A stretch of DNA of 60,627 bases from an uncultured Phocaeicola sp. (GCA_944321335.1 CALUKX010000010.1:1-60627), one strand, 5' to 3'; shown: positions 27,135 to 37,128, counted from the first letter of the stretch. Made by a program: numbers and translations. The notes: generated from the sequence alone by a model not told the origin.

Positions 27135-28030
27135 TGCCAACACTAACCATATTTACTCCAGCATACAATAGAGCTCATACCTTGGGAAGAACGTATGAAA
27201 GCTTATGCCGTCAGACTTCTCAAGATTTCGAATGGCTCATCGTAGACGACGGGTCCTCCGATGAAACCCGACTATTGGTCGACAAATGGATTAAGGACAA
27301 CAAAATTAGCATCCGCTATATCTATCAACAGAACCAAGGAATGCATGGAGCTCATAATACTGCCTATAAGAACATCCACACTAAACTGAACACCTGCATC
27401 GACTCTGATGATTACATGCCGGATAATGCAGTAGAAACTATTATTAATTTCTGGAAAGAGAATGGTTCAGATAAGTATGCAGGCATAGTTGGTTTGGATC
27501 AAAGTATTAAAGGAAATATCATCGGTTCCACATTTCCTGATAAATTAAAAGAAACGACATTATACGGCTATTATTCAAACGGTGGCTCAGGAGATAAAAA
27601 GCTCGTGTATCGCACTGATGTTATACAACAATATCCTGAATACCCTATCTTTGAAGGAGAAAAATATGTAGGACTTGCCTATAAATACTATCTGATTGAT
27701 CACGACTACAAATTACTTACACTAAACAAGCCACTTGTGATTGTTGATTATCAAGATAACGGTTCAAGCGCCAATATGTACAAACAATATTGGAACAATC
27801 CAAAAGGATTTGCTTTCTATCGGAAAGAAGAAATGAAAATAACACACAACTGGAAAAGAAAACTGGTTTGCAATATCCATTATGTATCCAGTTCAATCCG
27901 AAGTAAAAACCGAAAATTTATTCAGGAATCCCCTTATCCTTTTCTGACGTTTCTCACTATCATTCCAGGGATTATACTATACTTTTTTACCCAATATAAG
28001 GTACACAAAAACAAGTCAATGAAATTCTAA
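27131..28030 (+). CDS. Family 2 glycosyltransferase
   Basis: 299 residues with a GT-A core: TIFTPAYNRAHTLGRTYESL, WLIVDDGSSDET for UDP binding, and IDSDDYMPDNAV as the DXD-type motif. A C-terminal hydrophobic segment (about 275-290) may anchor it to the membrane. It starts within the stop codon of the previous GT32 gene. Linkage and donor cannot be told. Confidence 0.88.
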   Translation: MMPTLTIFTPAYNRAHTLGRTYESLCRQTSQDFEWLIVDDGSSDETRLLVDKWIKDNKISIRYIYQQNQGMHGAHNTAYKNIHTKLNTCIDSDDYMPDNAVETIINFWKENGSDKYAGIVGLDQSIKGNIIGSTFPDKLKETTLYGYYSNGGSGDKKLVYRTDVIQQYPEYPIFEGEKYVGLAYKYYLIDHDYKLLTLNKPLVIVDYQDNGSSANMYKQYWNNPKGFAFYRKEEMKITHNWKRKLVCNIHYVSSSIRSKNRKFIQESPYPFLTFLTIIPGIILYFFTQYKVHKNKSMKF

Positions 28031-28048
28031 CCAACTTTTAAAAAGAAG

Positions 28049-29140
28049 ATGGGTGATATTAAACGAATTTTGCAAGTCGTTACTCACATGAATGTGGGTG
28101 GTATTGAAACAATGCTGATGAATTATTACAGAGCTCTTGACAAGACTCGTTACCAGTTCGACTTTCTGGTACATAGAGATGCACGTGCTGCCTATGATAA
28201 CGAAATAGAGCAAATGGGAGGAAGAATTTACAGAACTTGTTCAATCCGTCCCGGACATTTCTTTAAATATTTCAGATTTCTTGATTCGTTCATGAAGGAA
28301 CATGCCCATGAATATATTGCCATACATTCACATTTACAGGAAAATAGTGGGTTTGCACTAAAATATGCCCAAAAATACAATATTAGAAATAGGGTTTGTA
28401 CAAGCCATAGTGCCGGGAATAAAAAAGACTTCAAATATCTCTTCCGAATTGTTTCAAAGCACTTTGGGCAAAAATATATCACCCAAAGGCTAGCCTGTGG
28501 CATTGATGCAGGGAAATACCTATATGGGAGGCGTGATTTTAAAGTTTTGCCGAATGCCATTGATGTCAATCGCTTTGTTTTCAACCCTTCAAAATCATCC
28601 AAAATCAGAGAATCCCACCAATGGGGAAATCATTTGATTATTGGCAACATAAGCAGTTTCAGCTATCCCAAAAACCATCTTTTTCTGATTGATATTTTTT
28701 CAGAGATCCTTAAACTTGACAATAATGCCATTTTAGTTTTGGTCGGTGATGGAATCCTAAGAGATGCGATTGAAAAGAAAATTAAAGAACTTAATATAGA
28801 AAAACAAGTCTTTTTGGAAGGAATCAGAAGCAATACCGATGAATACCTAAGCAGTTTTGATATATTTTTGTTCCCCTCCTTATACGAAGGACTTCCAGTT
28901 TCTGTTATCGAGGCTCAAGCCTCAGGAGTAAAATGTGTTCTTTCAGATGCCATTGACAAAAATGTAGATATAACAGGCGATATATGTTTTTTACCACTAT
29001 CTATGTCACCTCAAGAATGGGCAGAAAAAATCATATCTATGAAATCATATCACCGTTCCAACAATCAGCAAAAAATAATGGATGCTGGATATGATGTCAA
29101 TCGGAACATTGAAAAACTAATTGAAATATACACCCGTTAA
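28049..29140 (+). CDS. Family 4 glycosyltransferase
   Basis: 363 residues, GT-B. THMNVGGIETMLMNYYRAL is the typical N-terminal loop; the C-terminal Rossmann half has IGNISSFSYPKNH, LVGDGILRDAIEKKI and FPSLYEGLPVSVIEAQASG with the EGLP/E nucleotide-binding residues. It belongs to the capsule GT4 group that often uses GalNAc, GlcNAc or Gal donors, but the donor is not assignable here. Confidence 0.88.
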   Translation: MGDIKRILQVVTHMNVGGIETMLMNYYRALDKTRYQFDFLVHRDARAAYDNEIEQMGGRIYRTCSIRPGHFFKYFRFLDSFMKEHAHEYIAIHSHLQENSGFALKYAQKYNIRNRVCTSHSAGNKKDFKYLFRIVSKHFGQKYITQRLACGIDAGKYLYGRRDFKVLPNAIDVNRFVFNPSKSSKIRESHQWGNHLIIGNISSFSYPKNHLFLIDIFSEILKLDNNAILVLVGDGILRDAIEKKIKELNIEKQVFLEGIRSNTDEYLSSFDIFLFPSLYEGLPVSVIEAQASGVKCVLSDAIDKNVDITGDICFLPLSMSPQEWAEKIISMKSYHRSNNQQKIMDAGYDVNRNIEKLIEIYTR

Positions 29141-29146
29141 TTCATC

Positions 29147-29755
29147 ATGTACAATTTATTCCTTAAAAGAATAATCGATTTTTTCTTTGCATTAACCGCT
29201 TTGATCGTGCTATCACCTATACTATTAGCAGTCATACTATTATTATACTTTTCCAACAAAGGAGCGGGGATATTCTTTACCCAGGAACGGCCGGGGAAAA
29301 ATGCCAAAATATTCAAAATCATAAAGTTCAAGACTATGACCGATGAACATGATAAAGCCGGAAATCTGTTACCTGATAAAGACAGACTAACCCCAATCGG
29401 TAAGTTTATCCGTTCAACCTCGATTGACGAACTGCCACAACTGATCAATGTTCTTAAAGGAGACATGTCACTGATAGGTCCACGTCCATTATTGCCACAA
29501 TACCTTCCTCTTTATAGCAAAGAACAGGCACGTCGTCATGAAGTACGTCCGGGAATTACAGGTTGGGCACAAATACATGGAAGAAACGCTATCAGTTGGG
29601 CTGAAAAATTCAAGCTTGATGTTTGGTATGTGGATCATTGTTCATTTATGATTGATATAAAAATCATTTTTACGACAATCAAAAAAGTCTTTATCCGAGA
29701 AGGAATCTCACAGGAAGGACAAGCTACCATGGAATATTTTAACGGGAAAAATTAA
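29147..29755 (+). CDS. Initiating phosphoglycosyltransferase (PglC/WcaJ catalytic type)
   Basis: 202 residues, the short monotopic form. A re-entrant hydrophobic N-terminal helix (about 5-30) is followed by [11 protein letters not shown] and the catalytic Asp-Glu dyad D94/E95 in TSIDELPQ, then [16 protein letters not shown] and [14 protein letters not shown]. It transfers a sugar-1-phosphate from a UDP-sugar to undecaprenyl phosphate, starting the repeat unit. The PglC-like size agrees with a diamino-trideoxy sugar as first residue, which fits the dehydratase and aminotransferase upstream. It is the only priming enzyme found in the locus. Confidence 0.92.
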   Translation: MYNLFLKRIIDFFFALTALIVLSPILLAVILLLYFSNKGAGIFFTQERPGKNAKIFKIIKFKTMTDEHDKAGNLLPDKDRLTPIGKFIRSTSIDELPQLINVLKGDMSLIGPRPLLPQYLPLYSKEQARRHEVRPGITGWAQIHGRNAISWAEKFKLDVWYVDHCSFMIDIKIIFTTIKKVFIREGISQEGQATMEYFNGKN

Positions 29756-29763
29756 ATGATTTT

Positions 29764-30498
29764 ATGATACCTAAGATTATACATTTTTGTTGGTATGGAA
29801 AACAACCTTTGCCAACATTAGCAAAAGAATGCATAAAATCATGGAAGAAACATTGCTCTGATTACATTATCAAAGAATGGAACGAAACCAATACTCCTTT
29901 TGAGTTATATCCATTTGCACAAGCGGCCTATCAAGCAAAAAAATGGGCATTCGTATCTGATGTAATTCGACTGCATGCGTTGGCTACCGAAGGTGGTATC
30001 TATATGGACACAGATGTAGAACTTATCAAACCACTAGATCAATTATTAATGGATAAAGCATTTACAGGATATGAGAAAGACACCAACGGATTGCAGACTG
30101 CCATACTAGGAGCAGAGCCTGATCATCCTTGGATATTGGAATTATTGAATATATATAAATCTCTTGATTTCAAACAAGATAGGAGCTCATTATGTAAACT
30201 TATAAATAACAACATTTTAACGGACAATCTGAAACAGAAAGGATTTAACCTTAACGGGAAACTCATTGAAACTCCTAGTCTTATTATATATCCCCAAGAA
30301 TATTTTTGTCCTATGGATTTAAAGACACGGTATATAGTAAAAACCACCAACACAATTTGCATCCATTATTATACATTTTCTTGGTCTGAGCCGGAAACAT
30401 TTAAAGGATGGATAAAAGTATATACAGTCAGACTAATCGGAGAAAAACGATTCCGCTTTATCATTAATACAATCCGTAAGCTTTTCCATTTAAGATAA
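29764..30498 (+). CDS. GT32-type glycosyltransferase
   Basis: 244 residues. It starts IPKIIHFCWYGKQPLPT and carries GGIYMDTDVELIKPLDQLL with the DXD motif. It is clearly a paralogue of the gene at 26445 with the same internal order. A second GT32 in one locus suggests two similar linkages. A TTG immediately after its TAA is not the likely start of the next gene. Confidence 0.87.
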   Translation: MIPKIIHFCWYGKQPLPTLAKECIKSWKKHCSDYIIKEWNETNTPFELYPFAQAAYQAKKWAFVSDVIRLHALATEGGIYMDTDVELIKPLDQLLMDKAFTGYEKDTNGLQTAILGAEPDHPWILELLNIYKSLDFKQDRSSLCKLINNNILTDNLKQKGFNLNGKLIETPSLIIYPQEYFCPMDLKTRYIVKTTNTICIHYYTFSWSEPETFKGWIKVYTVRLIGEKRFRFIINTIRKLFHLR

Positions 30499-30507
30499 TT
30501 GAATATT

Positions 30508-31545
30508 ATGGTCAGTGTTATAGTCCCTATCTACAATTCCGAGAAATATCTCCCTCAATGCCTTAAGTCTATAATCAACCAAACATATAAAGATTTGGAG
30601 ATTATTCTAGTCAATGATGCTTCAAACGATAACAGTCTAGAAACATGTTATAAATATCAACAAAAGGACAAGAGAATTGTTATCATTGACAAAAAACAAA
30701 ATGAAGGAGTCGAAAAAGCAAGATATAGCGGATTATCAGCCGCTAAAGGCGAATACTTCACTTTTGTCGACTCCGATGATTGGCTAGAAACAAAAGCGAT
30801 AGAAATAATGATTGAGAACGCGAAACGATATAATACGGACATTACATCTGTCGAAATGCAACGTGTTATGGGTAAATCCCAATTTATCAAAAAGAGAACA
30901 AAAACTTCCATAACGGGACTTATCCAACAACCTGAACTAATGGAGAAATATTTCATTTCGTTTTTGGGGGCAAACATTTTATCAGTCACTGCATATGGGA
31001 AATTATACAAAACGGCGACCACCAAATCATACATACCAACACCTATCGGTTTATCCATGGGAGAAGACTTATATCTAAATATGATGCTGTTTCCTAATGT
31101 CAATTCAATATATATCTGTGAAGAAATCGGCTATAATTACCGTTGGGGAGGCATGACAACTAGATATAATACACACCTATATCCTGATTTGAAAAAATTA
31201 TACTTCATCAAAAAAGAGTTAATAGAAAAATATCAATATCATAAAGCAGACAATCACATCCGATTTGAAATAAAAAATATTCTTTTATCCGATATCAAGC
31301 AAAGAATAATATTTAAACATCCCAAAGAACAGATTATCATAGACATAGAAAAAGAGCTTCACGACCCATTATGGGAAGATTTAAAGCAAGTTCATCACGA
31401 CAATTTCATCAATTCTCCATTTACCCAAGCAATATTCAAGAAATCGGCTGCCGATTTATATGATATAGCTTATGAGCTTGCAAAAAAAGAAAGACTCTTA
31501 CGGATTTTGAAAACTTCAGCCAATTATATATTAAGGTATGTATAG
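30508..31545 (+). CDS. Family 2 glycosyltransferase
   Basis: 345 residues from the ATG at 30508; a TTG at 30499 would add three residues. GT-A features: SVIVPIYNSEKYLPQCL, IILVNDASNDNS, and FVDSDDWLETKAIEI as the DXD region. The C-terminal half is typical of EpsJ/WfgS-like capsule transferases. No membrane segment is visible. Confidence 0.87.
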   Translation: MVSVIVPIYNSEKYLPQCLKSIINQTYKDLEIILVNDASNDNSLETCYKYQQKDKRIVIIDKKQNEGVEKARYSGLSAAKGEYFTFVDSDDWLETKAIEIMIENAKRYNTDITSVEMQRVMGKSQFIKKRTKTSITGLIQQPELMEKYFISFLGANILSVTAYGKLYKTATTKSYIPTPIGLSMGEDLYLNMMLFPNVNSIYICEEIGYNYRWGGMTTRYNTHLYPDLKKLYFIKKELIEKYQYHKADNHIRFEIKNILLSDIKQRIIFKHPKEQIIIDIEKELHDPLWEDLKQVHHDNFINSPFTQAIFKKSAADLYDIAYELAKKERLLRILKTSANYILRYV

Positions 31546-31590
31546 TTTTATTGTCCCGTTCACATTGCAATAATAATTATCTTAAATCTT

Positions 31591-32685
31591 ATGAATGATT
31601 TAATGCAAAAGCCCAAAGTCAGCATTATTTCCGGACTATATAATGTCGGCAAATTTCTAAGAGAGAAAAAACTGAAGTGCATATTAAATCAAACTTATAC
31701 AAACTGGGAATTATTGCTGATAGATGACGGTTCACAAGACGACACTTTAAGTCTATGCAAGGAACTGGCTGCAAAAAACGAGAATATCAAAGTTTACCAT
31801 CAAAAAAACCAGGGAATCGGATGTGCCAGAAATGTCGGACTTAATGCAGCAACAGGTGATTACATATGGTTTTACGATGTGGACGATGACGTTGAACCAG
31901 ATTTAATAGAATATTGCGTAAATGAAATCGAAAAACGTAAAACCGATCTTTTGGTATTTAGTTTTCATACAATAACACCTCATCTGAGGCAAGAAGAACA
32001 GATTTATCTGAAAGAAAAGGAAATCAACAACCAACAGGAACTACGAAACTATTGGCTGGATTACTTATTATTTGTCCCTAATGGAAACGGTTTTGTATGG
32101 AACAAATTTTATCGACGTAGTTTTTTAGAACAAAACCATTTAAGGTTAGGTGATCAACGAATCCAACAAGACGAAATTTTTAATTTGCGAGTCTATTCCA
32201 TCATAGAGAAAATATATATATCTCCTAAAATACTTTATCACTACTACATCTATAATAAAGGAAATATCCGAAACGGATTTATTTACGACCGTTTTTCAAT
32301 TTATAAAGATGTATACAACCAATTCCGAAGGCTACAGCAACATTGGAATATAAAGGATAACAGATTGGAAATCTACCTATACAGGCGTTTTTTTTATGGC
32401 ATAGGACAATGTTTAAATCTCAATATTTTCTTGAATGATTGTAATTTAAGCAATAACGAAAAAAAAGAAGAGATACATCGAATCATGAATGATACTACAA
32501 CAATAGCAACTTTAGATTTCTTGAAATCCAATGGGGAACTTTCATGGGAAGAATCATTTTATATTACACTATATAAAAAAGAAAACCCATGTTTATTACA
32601 AGCAGGAATTAACTTGTTCTCTATTTTAAGGTATTTAAAATTAAAAATCACTTCCAGAAAACCTATACATATTAGCCATAAATAA
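31591..32685 (+). CDS. Family 2 glycosyltransferase
   Basis: 364 residues. SIISGLYNVGKFLREKKL replaces the usual P.YN loop, then LLIDDGSQDDT and WFYDVDDDVEPDL (DXD type). The first loop is unusual (GLYN instead of PxYN), but the core fold reads through. The C-terminal 130 residues are helical and basic. It lies 45 bases after the previous gene. Confidence 0.83.
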   Translation: MNDLMQKPKVSIISGLYNVGKFLREKKLKCILNQTYTNWELLLIDDGSQDDTLSLCKELAAKNENIKVYHQKNQGIGCARNVGLNAATGDYIWFYDVDDDVEPDLIEYCVNEIEKRKTDLLVFSFHTITPHLRQEEQIYLKEKEINNQQELRNYWLDYLLFVPNGNGFVWNKFYRRSFLEQNHLRLGDQRIQQDEIFNLRVYSIIEKIYISPKILYHYYIYNKGNIRNGFIYDRFSIYKDVYNQFRRLQQHWNIKDNRLEIYLYRRFFYGIGQCLNLNIFLNDCNLSNNEKKEEIHRIMNDTTTIATLDFLKSNGELSWEESFYITLYKKENPCLLQAGINLFSILRYLKLKITSRKPIHISHK

Positions 32686-32694
32686 GTTACTATT

Positions 32695-33615
32695 ATGTTC
32701 ATTCCTTTTAAAAAGACATTTATAAGATTATTCTACAAGTTGACAATCGAGAAGAATAAAATAAAAATCAGGAAAAACAAGCTATTATATTACACCATTA
32801 AAAATCTGAAAATAAAAACTATTGAAGAAACCTTAGACTATATAATAGAAAACCGATGTTCTGTCAGCCGTTATGGTGATGGAGAGTTCTCCATCATGAG
32901 TATAGGTTACAGCGGATTTCAAAAGCGAGACCCTCTACTACAACAACGTTTGCAAGAAATCATTAAGACTCCGATTCCTAACCATATAATATGCATCCCC
33001 TCAACTTTTCAACAATACCATAAATTGAAACTAGATTCCGAGCTTTTCATAACAAGGCTTTTAAGCTATAACGGTGAAAAGATGTTTCTCCCTTTTCTTA
33101 ACACGGAACAGACATATTATGATTCATTTATTACCCGTTTCTATATGCCTTGGAAATCAGCCAAAGAATGTCCTAGAATCATTTCCAGATTAAAACAAAT
33201 ATGGAATGACCGAGATGTATGTATCGTTGAAGGAAGATTTTCAAGATTAGGCATTGGCAATGATTTATTCGACAATGCAAAAAGTATTATCCGAATAATA
33301 TGTCCGCCTAAGAACGCATTCGACAAATACGATGAAATAATAAGAGCAATTCATCAACATTCAGGAAATCGATTGATACTGATTGCCTTAGGAATGACTG
33401 CAACAGTTCTAGCCTATGACTTGGCTAAAGAAGGATACCAGGCCATTGACGTTGGACATGTAGATATTGAATACATGTGGTACAAAATGGGAGCAAAAAC
33501 AAAATGTGCCATACCTAATAAATATGTTAATGAGGCGCATGGTATAGTATCGGACAATCTTTCCAATGAAGAGAGAACAAAATATCTGGAGCAAATTATA
33601 ACTACTATCAAATAA
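32695..33615 (+). CDS. GT-D-type glycosyltransferase (DUF1792-like)
   Basis: 306 residues. SRYGDGEF with D62 and E64 is the metal-binding signature of the GT-D fold first described in streptococcal adhesin glycosylation. The second half has EGRFSRLGIGNDLFDNA and LILIALGMTATVLAYDLA, then GHVDIEYMWYKMG, all as in that family. The donor is often UDP-glucose in characterised members; here it is unknown. GT-D enzymes are less common than GT2/GT4 in Bacteroidales capsule loci. Confidence 0.78.
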   Translation: MFIPFKKTFIRLFYKLTIEKNKIKIRKNKLLYYTIKNLKIKTIEETLDYIIENRCSVSRYGDGEFSIMSIGYSGFQKRDPLLQQRLQEIIKTPIPNHIICIPSTFQQYHKLKLDSELFITRLLSYNGEKMFLPFLNTEQTYYDSFITRFYMPWKSAKECPRIISRLKQIWNDRDVCIVEGRFSRLGIGNDLFDNAKSIIRIICPPKNAFDKYDEIIRAIHQHSGNRLILIALGMTATVLAYDLAKEGYQAIDVGHVDIEYMWYKMGAKTKCAIPNKYVNEAHGIVSDNLSNEERTKYLEQIITTIK

Positions 33616-33660
33616 AATCACACAACCATCCGGTGAATGTCTGAATTATGAATCTCTGGT

Positions 33661-35106
33661 ATGAATGAAGAATCTAAAACAAGCTTAAAATATAAAACTA
33701 AAATTGGCTTTTACTGGAGCTTCCTAAACCAATTCATGTCTTATGGCTTAAGCTTCTGCATAGGAATAGTCATGGCCCGCTTACTAACACCATCCGATTA
33801 TGGAATTGCAGCATTGCCTGCTGTTTTTTTGGCCGTAGCCGGGATCTTTCAAAATTGCGGTATGGGAGCGGCCCTTATCAGGAAAGAAAGGATCAGCGAA
33901 TCGGATCTATCTACAGCTTTCTTTTATAGCATTGCCGTTGGATTGGTTATGTACATTGGGTTATTCCTATCCGCCCCATTTATCGCCGATTTCTACAATA
34001 CACCTATTTTAACGTCACTCATAAGAGTTACAGCATTAACATTTTTATGGGGGCCCTTAAGTACAGTCCAGTACGTTCTTTTAAAAAGGCAGTTGGATTT
34101 CAAGACTCCTACCATTATATCGTTCTTTACCACTATTATATCCGCTACAATAGGTATTAGCATGGCCTTTTACGGATATGGAGTCTGGGCATTGGTAATT
34201 TCAGGAGTAACCACCAACTTTCTTGGATTGGTTATTGTATGGTTCAAGGTAAAATGGTATCCCAAAGTACGCTGGTCGAAAGAGTCATTCAACTATTTGT
34301 GGGGGTTCGGTAATAAAATGATGGTATCCTCACTTCTGGATACATTATACAAAAACATAGCACCTGTCTTTATCGGGAAAGTTTATAGCACATCCGATTT
34401 AGGTGTATATAATCGTGCACAAGGATATGCAGCTCTGCCTTCTCAGAATATTACTGGGGTGATTCAAAATGTAACCTTCCCGGTACTCAGCAAACTTCAA
34501 AACGACACCGACTCTTTGGCATATAATTACCGAAGAATGTTAAAAGCTACTGCTTTCATTATATTCCCACTCATGCTAATGCTTTCGGCATTAGCTTATC
34601 CGTTGGTTATTATATTGGTAACTGCCAAATGGGAAGAATGTATCATCCTACTTCAAATAATATGTTTCTCAATGATGTGGTATCCAATACATGCGATTAA
34701 CCTTAATCTGCTTCAGGTCAAGGGACGATCTGATTTATTCCTACGTCTGGAAATTATAAAGAAAGTAATTGGGGTTTCAGTTCTGATATTCACTTTACCC
34801 ATGGGATTAGTTCCATTTTGCATTGGAAATGTATTGACATCAATCCTATGTTTAATCATAAATACGCATTATACAGGGCGTTTAATAAATGTCGGATTCA
34901 TCAAACAGATGAAAGACCTATTCCCCATACTTGGATTGGGTCTTGTTATGTTTGCCCTAATCCATTTAGTAACTTTTCTCACCTCTAATTTATATTTACA
35001 GCTGTTATGTGGTGGAGCTGTTGGATTTTCTATATATTTGGGTGGAGCAATCCTATTCAGATTCCAAGAATTGGAGGATATTAAATACATGCTTAAACGA
35101 AAATAA
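33661..35106 (+). CDS. Polysaccharide flippase (Wzx/WzxC, MOP superfamily)
   Basis: 481 residues with about 12-14 hydrophobic segments. SDYGIAALPAVFLAVAGIFQ near the N-terminus and the LKRQLDFKT loop match the WzxC/polysaccharide_synt_3 group. It would flip the undecaprenyl-linked repeat unit to the periplasm for the EpsG-like polymerase. It is preceded by a 45-base gap, and its 3' end is followed after 13 bases by the second DegT gene. Confidence 0.9.
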   Translation: MNEESKTSLKYKTKIGFYWSFLNQFMSYGLSFCIGIVMARLLTPSDYGIAALPAVFLAVAGIFQNCGMGAALIRKERISESDLSTAFFYSIAVGLVMYIGLFLSAPFIADFYNTPILTSLIRVTALTFLWGPLSTVQYVLLKRQLDFKTPTIISFFTTIISATIGISMAFYGYGVWALVISGVTTNFLGLVIVWFKVKWYPKVRWSKESFNYLWGFGNKMMVSSLLDTLYKNIAPVFIGKVYSTSDLGVYNRAQGYAALPSQNITGVIQNVTFPVLSKLQNDTDSLAYNYRRMLKATAFIIFPLMLMLSALAYPLVIILVTAKWEECIILLQIICFSMMWYPIHAINLNLLQVKGRSDLFLRLEIIKKVIGVSVLIFTLPMGLVPFCIGNVLTSILCLIINTHYTGRLINVGFIKQMKDLFPILGLGLVMFALIHLVTFLTSNLYLQLLCGGAVGFSIYLGGAILFRFQELEDIKYMLKRK

Positions 35107-35119
35107 CAAATTAAAAACT

Positions 35120-36232
35120 ATGGAACGCAATAATTTGATTACTGTCACTTCACCCCTCATGCCCAATCTGGATGATTTCAACGAAATGTTGAAAGACATC
35201 TGGGAGAGAAAATGGATTACCAATAACGGACATTACCACAAAGAACTGGAAGAGGCATTATGCGAGTATCTGAAAGTTCCATACATCAGTCTTTTTACCA
35301 ATGGCACTTTACCTTTGATTACAGCTTTACAGGCACTCAGAATTACCGGTGAAGTTATAACGACTCCTTATAGTTTTGTTGCTACTACACACGCTTTGTG
35401 GTGGAATGGCATAAAGCCTGTATTTGTCGATATTGACCCGATAACAGGAAATCTGGATCCTGATAAAATAGAGGCTGCCATAACTCCGAGAACTACCGCT
35501 ATCATGCCAGTTCATGTATATGGTACTCCTTGCGACACCAAACGCATTCAAGAAATAGCTGATAAATATGGTTTGAAGGTAATATACGATGCAGCCCATG
35601 CTTTTGGTGTAGAAGTTAATGGTAAAAGCATATTGAATGAAGGCGATATGTCTATCCTGAGTTTTCACGCCACCAAAGTATATAACACCATTGAAGGTGG
35701 AGCTATGATCATGCACGATGAAAAGACCAAAAAACGTATTGATTACCTCAAGAACTTCGGCTTTGCCGGAGAAACAGAAGTGGTAGCACCGGGTATCAAC
35801 AGTAAGATGGATGAAATCCGTGCCGCCTACGGCTTGTTAAACCTCAAGCAAGTAGATGAAGCCATTGAGCATCGCCATCAGGTTGCAATCAAGTATCGTG
35901 AAGCTTTAAAAGATGTAAAAGGAATCCGATTCCTGAACGACATACCGGGAGTGAAACATAACTATGCCTACTTCCCGATATTCATCAATGAAGAAGAGTA
36001 TGGAATGACACGCGATGAACTCTACTTCAAGCTGAAAGAAAAAAATATTTTTGGAAGACGTTATTTTTATCCACTAATTAGTACCTTTACCACCTACAAA
36101 GGATTGGATAGTGCACGTCAGGAAAATCTGCCGAATGCATATAAGATGGCTGATTCAGTGATTTGCCTACCAATGTATCACCTCTTAACTGATGATGATA
36201 TAATCAGAATCTTATCTTGTATAATAAATTGA
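35120..36232 (+). CDS. DegT/DnrJ/EryC1/StrS-family sugar aminotransferase (second copy)
   Basis: 370 residues from the ATG at 35120; an upstream in-frame ATG at 35009 lies inside the flippase gene and its codons look unrelated. PLP lysine K186 sits in SFHATKVYNTIEGGA; IYDAAHAFGVEVNGKS precedes it. The family includes VioA, FdtB and WecE, which aminate 4-keto or 3-keto dTDP-sugars. It stands directly before the PglD-like/ACP/KAS block, so its amino sugar is a candidate acceptor for the acyl group made there. Confidence 0.88.
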   Translation: MERNNLITVTSPLMPNLDDFNEMLKDIWERKWITNNGHYHKELEEALCEYLKVPYISLFTNGTLPLITALQALRITGEVITTPYSFVATTHALWWNGIKPVFVDIDPITGNLDPDKIEAAITPRTTAIMPVHVYGTPCDTKRIQEIADKYGLKVIYDAAHAFGVEVNGKSILNEGDMSILSFHATKVYNTIEGGAMIMHDEKTKKRIDYLKNFGFAGETEVVAPGINSKMDEIRAAYGLLNLKQVDEAIEHRHQVAIKYREALKDVKGIRFLNDIPGVKHNYAYFPIFINEEEYGMTRDELYFKLKEKNIFGRRYFYPLISTFTTYKGLDSARQENLPNAYKMADSVICLPMYHLLTDDDIIRILSCIIN

Positions 36233-36236
36233 TAAT

Positions 36237-36872
36237 ATGAAAAACTTACTAATTATCGGTGCCAGAGGATATGGACGAGAAGTTTTCAATCTTGCACATC
36301 AATGTATAGGTTATGGAACGGAGTTTGTCATAAAAGGTTTTTTGGATGACAAATCAGATGCTTTAGATGGATATCCCGGATATGGACCTATTATTGATAG
36401 TGTGGAAGCCTATACTATACAAGAAGACGATGTTTTCATCTGTGCTTTAGGTGATGTCAACTATAAAAAGAAATATGTTGAAATAATCCTTGCCAAAGGA
36501 GGGACTTTTATTAATTTAATACATCCTACAGCCTCTATAGGACGTAATTCTAGCATAGGCACTGGATGTATTATCAGTAAATATGTCAGTATCAGTTGCG
36601 ATATAACAATAGGTAATTTCGTTACATTTCACAATCTTGTAATTATTGGACACGACGCACAAATTGGAAATTTCTGCCAACTCAATTCATTCTCTTTTAT
36701 GGGAGGATTTTCCTCTTTAGGCAATATGGTAACTTTACAGACAAGGGCTATTCTTTGCCCTAAGGTAACAGCAGAAGATAACTCTACAATCGGAGCAGCA
36801 TCTGTTGCTATAAGGAGAGTAAAGGCAGGAACAACCGTTTATGGTAACCCTGCAATCAAATTAGAATATTAA
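36237..36872 (+). CDS. PglD/NeuD-like sugar N-acyltransferase
   Basis: 211 residues: an N-terminal Rossmann-like sugar-nucleotide domain (LLIIGARGYGREVFNLA, GFLDDK) and a C-terminal left-handed beta-helix with hexapeptide repeats (SIGRNSSIGTGC, TIGNFVTFHNLV, TIGAASVAIRRV). The expected catalytic His appears in IIGHDAQIGNF. PglD enzymes acetylate the amino group of UDP-4-amino sugars from acetyl-CoA. Here the next gene is an acyl carrier protein, so an acyl-ACP donor is possible (inference). A second, G+C-rich PglD-like gene lies at 56701. Confidence 0.84.
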   Translation: MKNLLIIGARGYGREVFNLAHQCIGYGTEFVIKGFLDDKSDALDGYPGYGPIIDSVEAYTIQEDDVFICALGDVNYKKKYVEIILAKGGTFINLIHPTASIGRNSSIGTGCIISKYVSISCDITIGNFVTFHNLVIIGHDAQIGNFCQLNSFSFMGGFSSLGNMVTLQTRAILCPKVTAEDNSTIGAASVAIRRVKAGTTVYGNPAIKLEY

Positions 36873-36899
36873 TTCATTAACTTATAAAAATATATAACA

Positions 36900-37127
36900 A
36901 TGGACATTAAAGATTTTGTAGAAAAATTTGCAGAGCAATTTGAAGAAACTGATGCAAGTATGTTTACTCCGGAGACTAAATTCAGAGAACTGGATGAATG
37001 GTCTTCTTTAATCGCTTTATCTATTATAGCTATGGTAGATGAAGAATATGATGTAACATTGAAAGGAGATGAAATGAGAAGCGCCAATACAATTCAAGAT
37101 CTCTTCGACATTGTAAAGAACAAATAA
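36900..37127 (+). CDS. Acyl carrier protein, free-standing
   Basis: 75 residues, acidic, four-helix ACP pattern. The phosphopantetheine serine is S36 in DEWSSLIAL, where the usual DSL is SSL; the following helix IIAMVDEEYDVTL is typical of recognition helix II and beyond. Position 36 matches the standard ACP numbering. It would need a phosphopantetheinyl transferase encoded elsewhere. It starts the block of condensing enzymes and reductases, with KAS III number 1 two bases after its stop. Confidence 0.88.
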   Translation: MDIKDFVEKFAEQFEETDASMFTPETKFRELDEWSSLIALSIIAMVDEEYDVTLKGDEMRSANTIQDLFDIVKNK

Positions 37128-37128
37128 A

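Noticed and set aside
35009-35119. N-terminal extension of the second DegT aminotransferase
   Set aside because: An in-frame ATG exists, but these 37 codons lie inside the flippase gene and do not fit the family; the ATG at 35120 gives the normal start just before the conserved TSPLMP segment.
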